From assembly GCA_002688925.1 (NCBI GenBank), contig NZEC01000018.1:1-59130 (forward strand): a stretch of 59,130 nucleotides of DNA, read 5' to 3'. The notes beneath the pieces were generated by a model, which ran no database searches, was not told the DNA's origin, and saw only the letters and a program-made list of their open reading frames with translations. The position numbers and the translations under genes are program-made. The DNA is from an archaeon (GTDB lineage: Archaea > Nanobdellota > Nanobdellia > Woesearchaeales > GW2011-AR4). Below are positions 8,913-18,041 of this stretch, piece by piece. Position 1 is the stretch's first letter. Each line of letters starts with the position of its first letter.

Positions 8913-9695
8913 ATGCCTCCAAAAAAAGAACTCCAAAAAACAGATCTTCCTGTAATGCTTACTATTTCAAAAGTAATCCCTGAGGCTAAAAACCACAAAA
9001 CACTTTTCTTTAATCACAAATTGGATGTAAAACCAGGGCAATTCATTAAACTATGGATTCCAGGAGTTGATTCAAAGCCATTCGCTGTCTCTTTCCATAA
9101 AAAAGGCAGTTTTGCAGTAACCTTCCAGATAATAGGAAAATTCACAAAAGCCCTAAGCAAGGTAAAAGCAGGGGACATAGTAGGCCTATTCGGCCCTTAT
9201 GGAAATTCTTTTTCAGCTAAAAAAAACGCAGTTGTAGTTGGTGGGGGATGCGGAATGGCATCACTCTCTAATTTAATTGACAGATTAAAAAACCCTGTAA
9301 TAATAAACGGAGCAAGAAGCAAAGACTACATTCTTTTCCGTAATCGATATAAAAGCGCAATTATCGCCACAGATGATGGAAGTTCTGGAAAAAAAGCCTT
9401 TACCACAGATATTCTAAAAGAGCTGCTGCAAAAAAGAAAATATAGCATAGTATATACTTGCGGCCCTGAAATAATGATGAAAAAAGTCCTTGACATATGC
9501 AACAAATATAAAGTCAATTGCGAGGCTTCTCTTGAAAGATATATGTCCTGCGGCTTTGGAATTTGCGGGAAATGCGCAATTAACGACAAATTAGTATGCC
9601 AGGATGGTCCTGTCTTTAACTCAAAACAATTAAGCAAAATGACAGAATTTGGCAACTTTCACAGGCTAAAAAGCGGAAGAAAAGTTAAATTCTGA
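8913..9695 (+). CDS. pyrK: Dihydroorotate dehydrogenase electron-transfer subunit
   Basis: Ferredoxin-reductase-like partner of PyrD that passes electrons from FMN through FAD and a [2Fe-2S] cluster to NAD. The cluster ligands are C213, C218, C221 and C229 (MSCGFGICGKC then VCQDGP). The FAD/NAD domain has GGGCGMASL at about 110-118 and the conserved YTCGPEIMM. 260 aa is normal. It is the last gene of the pyr operon, 15 nt after pyrD. Confidence 0.95.
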   Translation: MPPKKELQKTDLPVMLTISKVIPEAKNHKTLFFNHKLDVKPGQFIKLWIPGVDSKPFAVSFHKKGSFAVTFQIIGKFTKALSKVKAGDIVGLFGPYGNSFSAKKNAVVVGGGCGMASLSNLIDRLKNPVIINGARSKDYILFRNRYKSAIIATDDGSSGKKAFTTDILKELLQKRKYSIVYTCGPEIMMKKVLDICNKYKVNCEASLERYMSCGFGICGKCAINDKLVCQDGPVFNSKQLSKMTEFGNFHRLKSGRKVKF

Positions 9696-9729
9696 TGCTA
9701 AAGAACAATTTAGCTAAGCAAACACGAAA

Positions 9730-9743
9730 GCTTTTTAAATAAA
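9730..9743 (+). promoter_or_regulatory. TATA box of rpoN (Rpb10)
   Basis: GCTTTTTAAATAAAAC, with the expected start site near 9765. This leaves a short leader carrying the Shine-Dalgarno GGTGA (9775-9779) before the ATT start at 9786. Confidence 0.5.
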
Positions 9744-9785
9744 ACTATAGTTCTTTGTACTATAAATTATACAAGGTGAATAAAA

Positions 9786-9983
9786 ATTTTAATACCAATA
9801 AGATGCTGGTCTTGCGGAAAGCCAATCGGGCAAAACTGGGAATCATACTTAGAAAAGCTTGAAAAAGGCGAAGACAAAAAGAAAGCACTGGATGAATTAG
9901 GCCTGGAAAGATACTGCTGCAGGGCAATATTCCTGGGTCATGTTGACCTAATCGATACAGCAGCCCAGTTCAAGAAGTTCTAG
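9786..9983 (+). CDS. rpoN: RNA polymerase subunit N (Rpb10), apparent ATT start
   Basis: A 65-aa zinc-bundle subunit of archaeal RNA polymerase that bridges the Rpo3/Rpo11 platform and Rpo2. The sequence begins (M)LIPIRCWSCGKPIG and has the diagnostic CX2C (C7, C10) and the adjacent pair C44-C45 (ERYCCRAIFLGH). No ATG, GTG or TTG exists in frame between the upstream stop (TGA 9777-9779) and the conserved IPIRC. The only codons available are ATA 9780, AAA, ATT 9786, TTA and ATA. ATT 9786 lies 6 nt after a clean GGTGA and gives exactly the family N-terminus, so I take it as the start. Confidence 0.93.
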   Translation: MLIPIRCWSCGKPIGQNWESYLEKLEKGEDKKKALDELGLERYCCRAIFLGHVDLIDTAAQFKKF

Positions 9984-10127
9984 ATTATTTTTATCCCATT
10001 TTAATTGCCTATTCCTAAACCCTTATCTGTTATAATAATAAAAATATGGTTAAGCATAGATACCATAGTAAAAACCATTTAATTAAACAAAAAACTATAA
10101 AAAAGGCTGTTCTTTCTATATAGAATT

Positions 10128-12599
10128 ATGGGCTTTAACAAAATAGCAGAAAAATGGCAGAAAAAGTGGGACAAAGCTAATATATTCCGGACTAAAGAAG
10201 AGCAGAATAAAAAGAAGATGTATGTTCTGGAAATGTACCCATATCCAAGCAGTTATGGATTGCATATGGGACATGCCCGCAACTATTCTATAGGGGATGC
10301 TTATGCCCGCTTTAAGAGAATGCAAGGCTTCAATGTTCTTTACCCTATGGGCTATGATGCATTTGGGCTGCCGGCTGAAAATGCAGCAATTAAGGATAAA
10401 ATCAACCCTAAGGAATATACTGAAAAAGCCATTGAAAATATTATGAGGCAGCAGAAAGAGCTAGGATTAAGTTATGACTGGAACCGTTTGATTGCAAGCT
10501 GCGATGAGGATTATTACAAATGGAACCAGCTGTTTTTTCTGGAATTCCTGAAAAAAGAATTAGTGTATCAAAAAGAGGCCCCAGTTAACTTTTGCCCAAA
10601 GTGCGATACTGTTTTAGCCAATGAGCAGGTTGAGCAGGGAAAATGCTGGCGCTGTGAATCGCAGGTTGAAATAAAGCCATTAAAGCAGTGGTTCTTCAAA
10701 ATTACAAAATATGCTGACCGGCTGTTGAATGACTTAAAAAAAATAGAAGGCTGGCCTAATAAAATCAAAATAATGCAGGAAAACTGGATTGGAAAAAGCA
10801 AAGGCACAGAGGTAAATTTTAAGATTGAAGATACAAATGAAATAATCCCAATATTTACAACAAGACCTGACACTTTATACGGCGCAACATTCATGGTCTT
10901 TGCCCCTGAACACCCAATGATAATAGAGCTTGTAAAAGGAACATGGCATGAAACAAAAGCCATGAATTTTATCAAAAAAACCATTATGCAGGATAAATTT
11001 AAAAGAACTGCTAAAGACACAGAAAAAGAAGGTTTTTTCACAGGTAAATATGCAATAAATCCGCTTACTGATGAAAAAATTCCAATCTACATAGGAAATT
11101 TTGTTCTGTTGGAATATGGCTCTGGTGCCATAATGGCTGTGCCTGCCCACGACCAAAGGGATTTTGAATTCGCTAAAAAATATAAAATACAAATAAAAGT
11201 AGTGATACAGCCAGATGAATTTAATCTTGACCCTAAAAAAATATCAAGAGCTTACATTGGAGAAGGGACATTGGTTAATTCCGGAAAATTTGATGGCATA
11301 AAAAGTCAGATTGCAAGAGAAAAAATAACTGAATTTTTAGCAAAGAAAAAATTAGGAAAATCTACTTATCATTATAAATTAAGGGACTGGGGTTTTTCAA
11401 GGCAGAGATACTGGGGAACACCAATTCCGGTTATTTACTGTGATAAATGCGGCCTTGTCCCGGTTGATAAAAAAGACCTGCCTGTTAAATTGCCTTTAAA
11501 TGTCAAATTCACAAGTTCGGGAAACATATTATCTCAGACAAAATCATTTATTGAGGCTAAATGCCCTAAATGCAGCGGAAAAGCAAAGAGAGAATCTGAT
11601 ACTATGGATGGATTTGTAGACAGCTGCTGGTACTTCTTAAGGTTCACAAGCCCAAAAGAAAAAAATGCCCCATTTGACAAAAAGAAAGCAGAATATTGGC
11701 TGCCAGTTGACCAATACATAGGGGGCGCAGAGCATGCAGTAATGCATCTGCTATACGCAAGATTTTTCTGCAAGGTTTTGAAAGACCTTAACTACATCGG
11801 CTTTGACGAACCTTTTTCCAATTTATTCAACCAGGGAATTGTGTATAAAGATGGCGCTAAAATGTCAAAATCCAAAGGTAATATGGTAAGTCAGGAAGAG
11901 ATTTCCAAAAAATACGGGATTGATACTGCAAGGTTATTTCTTTTGTTTGTTGCAAGCCCTGACAAGGCAATGGAATGGGATGACAAGGGCATAGAGGGCT
12001 CTTACAGGTTTATTAACAAAGTCTGCAATATGTCCGATAGTTTAAGCAATGCAAAATCTGATGAAAAAATCCTGAATAAGATGAATCGCACAATAAAGGA
12101 TGTTACAGCAGATATAGCTGGATTTAGGTACAACAACGGCCTTGTTAAGATATGGGAGTATGCTGATTATTTAGCTAAACATGAAAAAATCCCCAAAGAA
12201 TCTTTTAAGAATCTTCTTTTACTTCTAGCCCCATTTATACCTCATGTTTGCGAGGAGCTATGGGAGAAAATAGGAAACAAGCCATTTATCTCGACACAAA
12301 AATGGCCCGAATATGACAAAACCAAAATAAGCGACAAAATAGAAAAAGAAGAAGCATTTATTCAAAACATCTTATCAGACATAAGAAATATCCTGAAGCT
12401 GGTTAAGATAAAGCCAAGTAAAGCTTATTTGTATGCTATACCCAATGAAAAAAGCCAATTATTGGTATTAAAAAATATGTTTGAAAAAGAAATCGGATTG
12501 GAATTTAATGTTTATGCTGTCAACGACAAGGAAAAATATGACCCTCAGGGCAAGGCCAAAAAAGCAAAACCAGGAAAGCCAGCTATCTTTTTAGAATGA
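10128..12599 (+). CDS. leuS: Leucyl-tRNA synthetase, bacterial type
   Basis: Charges tRNA-Leu. The class I motif HMGH is at 46-49 within MYPYPSSYGLHMGHARNYS, and DAFGLPAENAAI follows. Both are hallmarks of bacterial LeuRS rather than the longer archaeal/eukaryal form. A zinc knuckle is near 156-177 (CPKC ... CWRC), the CP1 editing domain lies in the middle (TTRPDTLYGAT), and KMSKS is near 578-582. 823 aa fits the bacterial family. The stop overlaps the next gene's start (ATGA). Probable ancient transfer from bacteria, as seen in other DPANN. Confidence 0.95.
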   Translation: MGFNKIAEKWQKKWDKANIFRTKEEQNKKKMYVLEMYPYPSSYGLHMGHARNYSIGDAYARFKRMQGFNVLYPMGYDAFGLPAENAAIKDKINPKEYTEKAIENIMRQQKELGLSYDWNRLIASCDEDYYKWNQLFFLEFLKKELVYQKEAPVNFCPKCDTVLANEQVEQGKCWRCESQVEIKPLKQWFFKITKYADRLLNDLKKIEGWPNKIKIMQENWIGKSKGTEVNFKIEDTNEIIPIFTTRPDTLYGATFMVFAPEHPMIIELVKGTWHETKAMNFIKKTIMQDKFKRTAKDTEKEGFFTGKYAINPLTDEKIPIYIGNFVLLEYGSGAIMAVPAHDQRDFEFAKKYKIQIKVVIQPDEFNLDPKKISRAYIGEGTLVNSGKFDGIKSQIAREKITEFLAKKKLGKSTYHYKLRDWGFSRQRYWGTPIPVIYCDKCGLVPVDKKDLPVKLPLNVKFTSSGNILSQTKSFIEAKCPKCSGKAKRESDTMDGFVDSCWYFLRFTSPKEKNAPFDKKKAEYWLPVDQYIGGAEHAVMHLLYARFFCKVLKDLNYIGFDEPFSNLFNQGIVYKDGAKMSKSKGNMVSQEEISKKYGIDTARLFLLFVASPDKAMEWDDKGIEGSYRFINKVCNMSDSLSNAKSDEKILNKMNRTIKDVTADIAGFRYNNGLVKIWEYADYLAKHEKIPKESFKNLLLLLAPFIPHVCEELWEKIGNKPFISTQKWPEYDKTKISDKIEKEEAFIQNILSDIRNILKLVKIKPSKAYLYAIPNEKSQLLVLKNMFEKEIGLEFNVYAVNDKEKYDPQGKAKKAKPGKPAIFLE

Positions 12600-13473
12600 A
12601 AATAATAATTCTCGGAGCAGGAGGCATTGGAAGCTTGGTTGGAGCCTTGTTAAGCAAAGACAATGATGTTCTTTTGGTTGGAAATAAAGCCCATACAGAT
12701 GAAATTAAAAAGAATGGTTTGCAGATTACCGGATGTATTGATAAAAGTTTCAAAATAAAGGCAGATACAAAAATAAATAAGATTGAAGATAATACTTTAA
12801 TAATTTTAACAACAAAAGCAGTAGACAATGAAAAATCAATCAATCAGATTAAAAATCTCATAAAAAAAATACATTAATCCTGTGTCTGCAGAATGGCCTC
12901 GGCAATGAAGATTTATTGAGAAAACAGGCAACTTGCAGAGTCATAAGGGGCATTACAACTGCTGGCACTACTTTTCTAGAGCCCGGTAAGGTAATATGCA
13001 GCAATATTGGGAATATCTATGTGGAAGATTCTGAAGCATCAGGAGATATAGTTAATATCTTGGATGAAGCAGGCCTAAAAGCTGAGATAAGCAAAGATAT
13101 TAAAGAAAGAATCTGGAAAAAGCTGATTGCAAACTGCATCATGAACACTTTGTCTGCAATTTTTAAAGTCAAAAACGGGCAATTATCAAAAAGCCCAAAA
13201 TTAATAAAATCAATAGTTAAAGAACTTGTTGAAGTTGCAGAAAAAGAGCATTTTAAATTTAAAGAAGAAGAAACTTTTGATATGGTTATGGAAATAATTA
13301 AACAATCCGCAGAAAATAAATCATCAATGCTTCAGGATATCTTAAAAGGCAAAAAGACAGAAATAGATTTCCTGAATGGGAAGATTGTGGAATTGGCAGA
13401 GAAGCACAAGGTTGATGTTCCTGTAAACAAGGCATTGGTTGATATGATTAAGTTTTTGGAAAGTAAAGATTAA
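12596..13473 (+). pseudogene. panE: Ketopantoate reductase-like (PanE/ApbA), frameshifted
   Basis: The N-terminal piece (12596-12877) has the NADP-binding GAGGIGSLVGALLS. The frame stops at TAA 12875-12877, but the homologous sequence continues in the -1 frame as TLILCLQNGLGNEDLLRK and then through the C-terminal catalytic domain to 13473. The shift falls in a run of eight A at 12862-12869. A ninth A restores one frame of about 292 aa, the normal family length. It could be an assembly or sequencing indel, a real inactivating deletion, or slippage on the A-run during expression. The family reduces ketopantoate to pantoate for CoA. PanD is also present in this window. Confidence 0.8.
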
Positions 13474-14576
13474 AAAGATCTATTCCAAAAAATATTTCCA
13501 ACATCTTTATTCACAATTTCATTTCTTAAAATTTCAGTTAGTTCCATACTTTTTTCAGCATCATATTCAGAAGACATTTTAATTACAAATGGCTCCTCCA
13601 TTTTTCTGGTTTCAAGTATTTCTAGAGATTGGTCATCCGCTAATGATTTAAATGATTCTAAAACCTTTTCACGTGGAGCAGTTATCAAAGTCTGGCATAA
13701 TGGAAATATTTTCTTGTTTCCTCTATGGTAAAATGTTGCAGGATTTCCTGCATCCCTTATGTTAACAAGGAAAAATTTATTGTCATTACTATTAACACGC
13801 TTGTATAATACAACTGAAGTTAAATTATCCCTAATACCTTCTTCATTTACCTTATGCTCTGTAAGGGCCCTTACTACAAGATTATCTGCATCAGAATTTT
13901 TAAAGAAAACCGCACCTGTATCTTGGTATGATATATTCCTCAGATATTTAGCTCCAAACTTAGATACTCCAAATTTAGAATTCATATCAAAGAAAGATAC
14001 AACTTTTTTGCTATGTGCCGCAACTGACATTTCCATTGAAGTTCCATATCCCCCATGAAGGCAAAAAAGAATATCAGTTAATTGGCCAACAAGGGCGCTT
14101 CTTAAAACTAAATTCATATCTGTATAAACAATTAAATCATATTGATCCAAGAATAAAGGAAGGTTTTTTGGATTTATTCCTTCTCCATTAAACTTAGGTG
14201 ATAAAGCCACTAAAAAAGCATTAGGATTATATTCTCTTATTTCCTGTGTTGCCCAATCTCCAATATTGGGGCATCCTCCAGTTGTAACTACACTATCTAT
14301 TGATTCAGTTTTTGAAAAATATTTTAAATTTTCAGCAAGTCTTTCACCAAAATACCTGCTTTTATTTTCAAATTGCCCAAGACTCTCTTTAATATTGCCT
14401 AAATCTCCAGCAGATGCAGCAATATTGACTTTTACACTTTTCCTTGGTATAGGCTTGTCAGTTTGTTTCAGAACAAAAGCATCTTTACCAAAATTTCCTG
14501 CATATTCATCAAAATCCTTTCCATATATTGCTCTTAAAGTTGGATAGGCATCTACAAAGCTAGTAACATTTTTCAT
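13470..14576 (-). CDS. SLOG/LOG-like Rossmann protein with extra domains
   Basis: 368 aa. The central part (about 85-215) is a LOG-type Rossmann fold with VTTGGCPNIGDWATQEI and the nucleotide-phosphate motif CLHGGYGTSMEM (GGxGTxxE). The N-terminal 80 residues and the C-terminal 150 residues do not match a family I know. SLOG proteins bind or hydrolyse nucleotide derivatives (cytokinin-riboside phosphates, NAD or cyclic-nucleotide signals). Which applies here cannot be told. It converges with and overlaps the panE end by 4 nt. Confidence 0.6.
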   Translation of the reverse strand: MKNVTSFVDAYPTLRAIYGKDFDEYAGNFGKDAFVLKQTDKPIPRKSVKVNIAASAGDLGNIKESLGQFENKSRYFGERLAENLKYFSKTESIDSVVTTGGCPNIGDWATQEIREYNPNAFLVALSPKFNGEGINPKNLPLFLDQYDLIVYTDMNLVLRSALVGQLTDILFCLHGGYGTSMEMSVAAHSKKVVSFFDMNSKFGVSKFGAKYLRNISYQDTGAVFFKNSDADNLVVRALTEHKVNEEGIRDNLTSVVLYKRVNSNDNKFFLVNIRDAGNPATFYHRGNKKIFPLCQTLITAPREKVLESFKSLADDQSLEILETRKMEEPFVIKMSSEYDAEKSMELTEILRNEIVNKDVGNIFWNRSF

Positions 14577-14684
14577 TTTTCAATGAGGATTATTCCAGTA
14601 ATATTTAAATTTAATGTATCTGCCCATTTTACACAAAAAATTAAAAACAAAAATTTAAATAGCTGGTTTATTTTTTGCTTTACT

Positions 14685-15488
14685 ATGAAATTATCAAATA
14701 TACTTGTAGTCTATACAGTGCCAAGAAGCAGGGAAGAGCTGTCAGCCCTGAAAGCAGTAAAAACTGCATTAAAAGAAAATAAGATAAATTATAGGCTTGC
14801 TGTCAGGGAAAAACTAAGCAAAAAGCTATTCTCAAATAAGGATTTAGTCATAGCAGTAGGCGGTGACGGAACTTTTTTGATTGCATCCCAGTATATTTCT
14901 GACAAAACTTTAGTATTTGGGGTAAATTCCGACCCCAAATGCAAGGAAGGGTTTTTCATGACAGCAAAAAAAAATGATTTCAAGGTAAAATTAAGGAACA
15001 TAATAAATAATAATTATAAAATAAGAAAACTGCACAGGATTGAAGCATATATTGGCAATAAAAAAATCCCAGAGCCTGCACTAAATGAGTTCTATGTCGC
15101 ATCTGAAAAGCCATACCATACAGCGCGGTATTATCTTACTGTAAGAAATAAAAGAGAAAGGCAAAAAAGCTCAGGAATTTTAATTTCAACAGCATCAGGC
15201 AGCTATGCCTGGATAAAAAGTGCCGGAGGAAAAAAACTGCCACTGCAATCAGACAAGTTTGAATATCTCATAAGAGAGCCATATTATGGAAGGACTGCTC
15301 CAAAATGCGATTTAGTCAAAGGGATTTTAAATAAAAATGAGAAATTGGGTATTGAATTTGAGCTTGGAAACGGAATTATTATTGCAGACTCAATAGGCAA
15401 GGAATATAAGTTCAAATCAAAGCAAAAAGTCACGATAAGATTATCTAATAAGCCAATACATTCAGTCTCATTTAACAGCAAGGCATAA
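14685..15488 (+). CDS. nadK: NAD kinase
   Basis: ATP-dependent phosphorylation of NAD to NADP. GGDGT is at 59-63 and the conserved NE of PALNEF follows. From ATG 14685 the protein is 267 aa and begins MKLSNILVVYTVPRS. A longer frame from 14583 exists, but its first 34 codons look non-coding and contain an AATTTAAATAG promoter-like sequence (about 14651-14661), which puts the start site just before 14685. No neighbour is in its pathway. Confidence 0.92.
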   Translation: MKLSNILVVYTVPRSREELSALKAVKTALKENKINYRLAVREKLSKKLFSNKDLVIAVGGDGTFLIASQYISDKTLVFGVNSDPKCKEGFFMTAKKNDFKVKLRNIINNNYKIRKLHRIEAYIGNKKIPEPALNEFYVASEKPYHTARYYLTVRNKRERQKSSGILISTASGSYAWIKSAGGKKLPLQSDKFEYLIREPYYGRTAPKCDLVKGILNKNEKLGIEFELGNGIIIADSIGKEYKFKSKQKVTIRLSNKPIHSVSFNSKA

Positions 15489-15513
15489 TCCATTAAAAAT
15501 CATTCTAAAGACA

Positions 15514-16482
15514 ATGGAAATATCCAAATTAGGGGAAACAGGGTTGATAAAAAAGATAATTAAAAAAACAAGATTATACTCTAAAGATATTGTTAAAGGC
15601 ATAGGTGATGATGCAGCAGTTATTAGGTATGACAAGAAGCATTTTTTACTGTTAACAACAGATACTTTAGTAGAAGATGATCATTTTAATCTATCCTGGT
15701 TTAAGCCTGAGCGGATTGGAATCAAGGCAGTTGAAAGCAATATCTCAGATATGGCTGCCATGGGCGGCTTCCCAAAACATATGCTTGTTTCTCTGACTGT
15801 ACCATCTAAAATAAATGTTAACTTTTTCGATAAACTGTTTGATGGAATCCACAAAGCTGCAAAAAAGCACAGGATAAGCATTATCGGAGGAAATTTAGCA
15901 TCAGGAAAAAAAGTATCTGTAACAATATCCATGGTTGGTCTTGTTGAGAAAAAAAATTTATGCCTTAGAAGCAATGCAAAAGTTGATGATTTAATCCTTG
16001 TTACCGGAAATATAGGAAATTCTAGAGCAGGCTTGGAATTATTAAGAAACAAAAAAAAGGGAAAATCTATTGATTATTATTTAAATCCAAAGTCAAGATT
16101 AGATTTATCAAGAAGATTAGCTAAATTAGGAATTAATGCAATGGAAGATGTCTCAGATGGACTGGCTTCTGAAGTCTTAAATATCTGCAATGAAAGCAAA
16201 AAAGGTGCAGTTATCTGCAAAGAAAAAATACCAGTAAGCAAAACTGCAATTAAAGATGCAAAAAGAGTCGGAAAAGATGCTCATGATTATGCACTACATG
16301 GGGGAGAAGATTATGAACTTGTTTTCACTATAAGCAAAAACAAATTAAAATCATTAAAAAAAATAAAAAGCAGCATTAAATTTACAGTAGTTGGAAAAAT
16401 CCTCCCAAAAAAAGATGGAATTTATCTTCTTGATAACAATAAAAAAAGAAAATTAAAGCAGGGGTATGAGCATTTTAGGTAA
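15514..16482 (+). CDS. thiL: Thiamine-monophosphate kinase
   Basis: Makes thiamine pyrophosphate from thiamine monophosphate. The AIR-synthase-like fold shows GIGDDAAVI near 29-37, TTDTLVEDDHF, GGNLASG, and the C-terminal EDVSDGLASE and LHGGEDYELVFT motifs. 322 aa is normal. It lies 25 nt after nadK, so the two may be co-transcribed. Confidence 0.95.
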   Translation: MEISKLGETGLIKKIIKKTRLYSKDIVKGIGDDAAVIRYDKKHFLLLTTDTLVEDDHFNLSWFKPERIGIKAVESNISDMAAMGGFPKHMLVSLTVPSKINVNFFDKLFDGIHKAAKKHRISIIGGNLASGKKVSVTISMVGLVEKKNLCLRSNAKVDDLILVTGNIGNSRAGLELLRNKKKGKSIDYYLNPKSRLDLSRRLAKLGINAMEDVSDGLASEVLNICNESKKGAVICKEKIPVSKTAIKDAKRVGKDAHDYALHGGEDYELVFTISKNKLKSLKKIKSSIKFTVVGKILPKKDGIYLLDNNKKRKLKQGYEHFR

Positions 16483-16542
16483 GAATAATTTATATTTTCC
16501 TTCAACTATCGTTTACAATTTAGATTTCTTTTAGAGTGAATA

Positions 16543-17559
16543 TTACTTATAAGCAGCTTGTAAGTTCTTAGTATAATCTTCTTTTTGTCCCTCGTATCTT
16601 GTAAATAGTATGTGAAGTTTTTTAAATATTTTTGAGATTTCCTTACTTAAAACCACCGCCATCCTATCCTTGGCTGAATGTTCCCATGATTCATTATATG
16701 ATGGTAATGTAGTTATATATCCATCAAGTTTAGGATTGGAGTGACGCTTGGTATATTTCCCTGCAGTACTGTTTTTGTCTTCTGATTCAGGTGCGAAAAA
16801 ATTAGTAGACCCACTATATAAGTCTGCTAACATTTGGTAATTCTCCCAGCTGTCAGGTTTTGAAACCATGTCAGCCAGCCCGCTTGCTTCTAAGTGTGAC
16901 AATATAAATATTGGTTTTCTGGATTCGGTCTGCTTAATAATCTCCATTGGTATTATCCTGTTCCAGTCATTGGAAAAACCTTCGACTGCATATAATCGTC
17001 CTTCTTTGTCTTTCAGTTGATACCATACATGTGCTTTTGCAATTCTAGTTCTTCTGTCGATTAACCATCCCCAGACAATCTCAGCATTATCCTGTTTCGG
17101 GAGGAGGTGTGAGTAGAAAAGAAAGACTGCATCTTCGCAATCACCTCTCTTAGACTTAGTAGTTTCAAAAGGTGTCTGCCAGAAATCAGTTTTAGCTTGT
17201 TCCAGAGTGTATTTAATATTGAAAGCAATATCCTTATATCCTTCATAAATATATTTGCCGTTATCGAATGTTTCTATACACCATTTCTTAAACTCAGAAT
17301 TATCTGGAACTCCTAATTTATTGCCTATATGTTTAGGACTATAATTAGGACCCCTCGAACCTCCAAAATATATATTGGAAGATTCAACTATTTTATCCAA
17401 ATCATTGTTTTGATTTGGTTGTGTTGCAACAGCTACAGTTGGATTTTTAGAATTAAATGCTCCTTTTACATAATCTGTATTTACATTAAAAATTGGATAG
17501 AGAATACTAGTCACCAAAACGGAAATATATCCTAGTTTAGTATTTAACCACTTTCTCAT
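16543..17559 (-). CDS. Secreted transglutaminase-like cysteine protease
   Basis: 338 aa with an N-terminal hydrophobic segment (LGYISVLVTSILYPIF), suggesting export or membrane anchoring. The middle has the transglutaminase-like pattern FWQTPFETTKSKRGDCEDAV, with the likely nucleophile C141. The histidine is H177 (AHVWYQ) and the acidic partner is probably E193 (YAVEGF). This order fits bacterial transglutaminase-like cysteine peptidases (COG3672 type). The C-terminal 130 residues are unassigned. Probable role: peptide-bond cleavage or cross-linking of surface proteins. Confidence 0.6.
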   Translation of the reverse strand: MRKWLNTKLGYISVLVTSILYPIFNVNTDYVKGAFNSKNPTVAVATQPNQNNDLDKIVESSNIYFGGSRGPNYSPKHIGNKLGVPDNSEFKKWCIETFDNGKYIYEGYKDIAFNIKYTLEQAKTDFWQTPFETTKSKRGDCEDAVFLFYSHLLPKQDNAEIVWGWLIDRRTRIAKAHVWYQLKDKEGRLYAVEGFSNDWNRIIPMEIIKQTESRKPIFILSHLEASGLADMVSKPDSWENYQMLADLYSGSTNFFAPESEDKNSTAGKYTKRHSNPKLDGYITTLPSYNESWEHSAKDRMAVVLSKEISKIFKKLHILFTRYEGQKEDYTKNLQAAYK

Positions 17560-17677
17560 TCTAATGAAAAAATGTTAACAATCGCCTCTTTTGCCATATT
17601 ATTTGATAAAGAAAATATAAACTTTGTTATTTTAAAGATTAAAATACTAAATCGCACTGCATTTTATATGAGAAATA

Positions 17678-17957
17678 AGTGGAAGGCGCATCAAAGAATC
17701 GATACAGGCAATAAATGCCAGCTAACCTTGAGCTTTCCTCAACTCCGCTACCCTAAGAGCACCAATGTTAAAACTTAAGGCTGCTTCATTCCTGACCTGA
17801 CCTATTTCGCAAAAACATCAGTCCCGAAGGACAGAGTCTCACTGTCCAGCACAAGACCAACACTCAAAGCAAATACCTTTTCTCTGACTTCGGCTCCGCC
17901 TAAAGCGCGTTTACGGTAACAGGAGAGCGCTAACCTCCCAGCCTAGCCTTCCAGCAG
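17678..17957 (-). ncRNA. ffs: Signal recognition particle RNA (7S)
   Basis: Read on the minus strand, the ends close as helix 1: TGGAAGGC (plus 17946-17953) pairs with GCCTTCCA (plus 17680-17687). The 5' Alu domain runs GGCTAGGCTGGGAGG then CTCTCCTGTTACC, as in archaeal SRP RNAs. Helix 6 is the perfect GGACAG/CTGTCC hairpin (plus 17829-17847). Helix 8, the SRP54-binding site, is GGTCAGGTC-AGGAAT-GAAGCAGCC (plus 17779-17802), nearly identical to the universal motif. The length of about 280 nt suits archaeal SRP RNA. End positions are uncertain by a few bases. Confidence 0.93.
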
Positions 17958-17974
17958 TAAAGAATGAAATTGCT

Positions 17975-17988
17975 CTTTTAAATGTTTC
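17975..17988 (-). promoter_or_regulatory. TATA box of the SRP RNA
   Basis: On the minus strand, AAACATTTAAAAGAG lies about 25 nt before the inferred 5' end of the SRP RNA near 17957. It is divergent from the promoter of the MBL-fold gene. Confidence 0.5.
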
Positions 17989-18041
17989 TCTTTAGAAAAA
18001 TTTATAATAGGGCTAGTATTTATCTTTTTTAGGGGGTAAAA

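Noticed and set aside
14583-14684. N-terminal extension of NAD kinase
   Set aside because: Unlike the family and contains a promoter-like AATTTAAATAG. The start at 14685 fits better.
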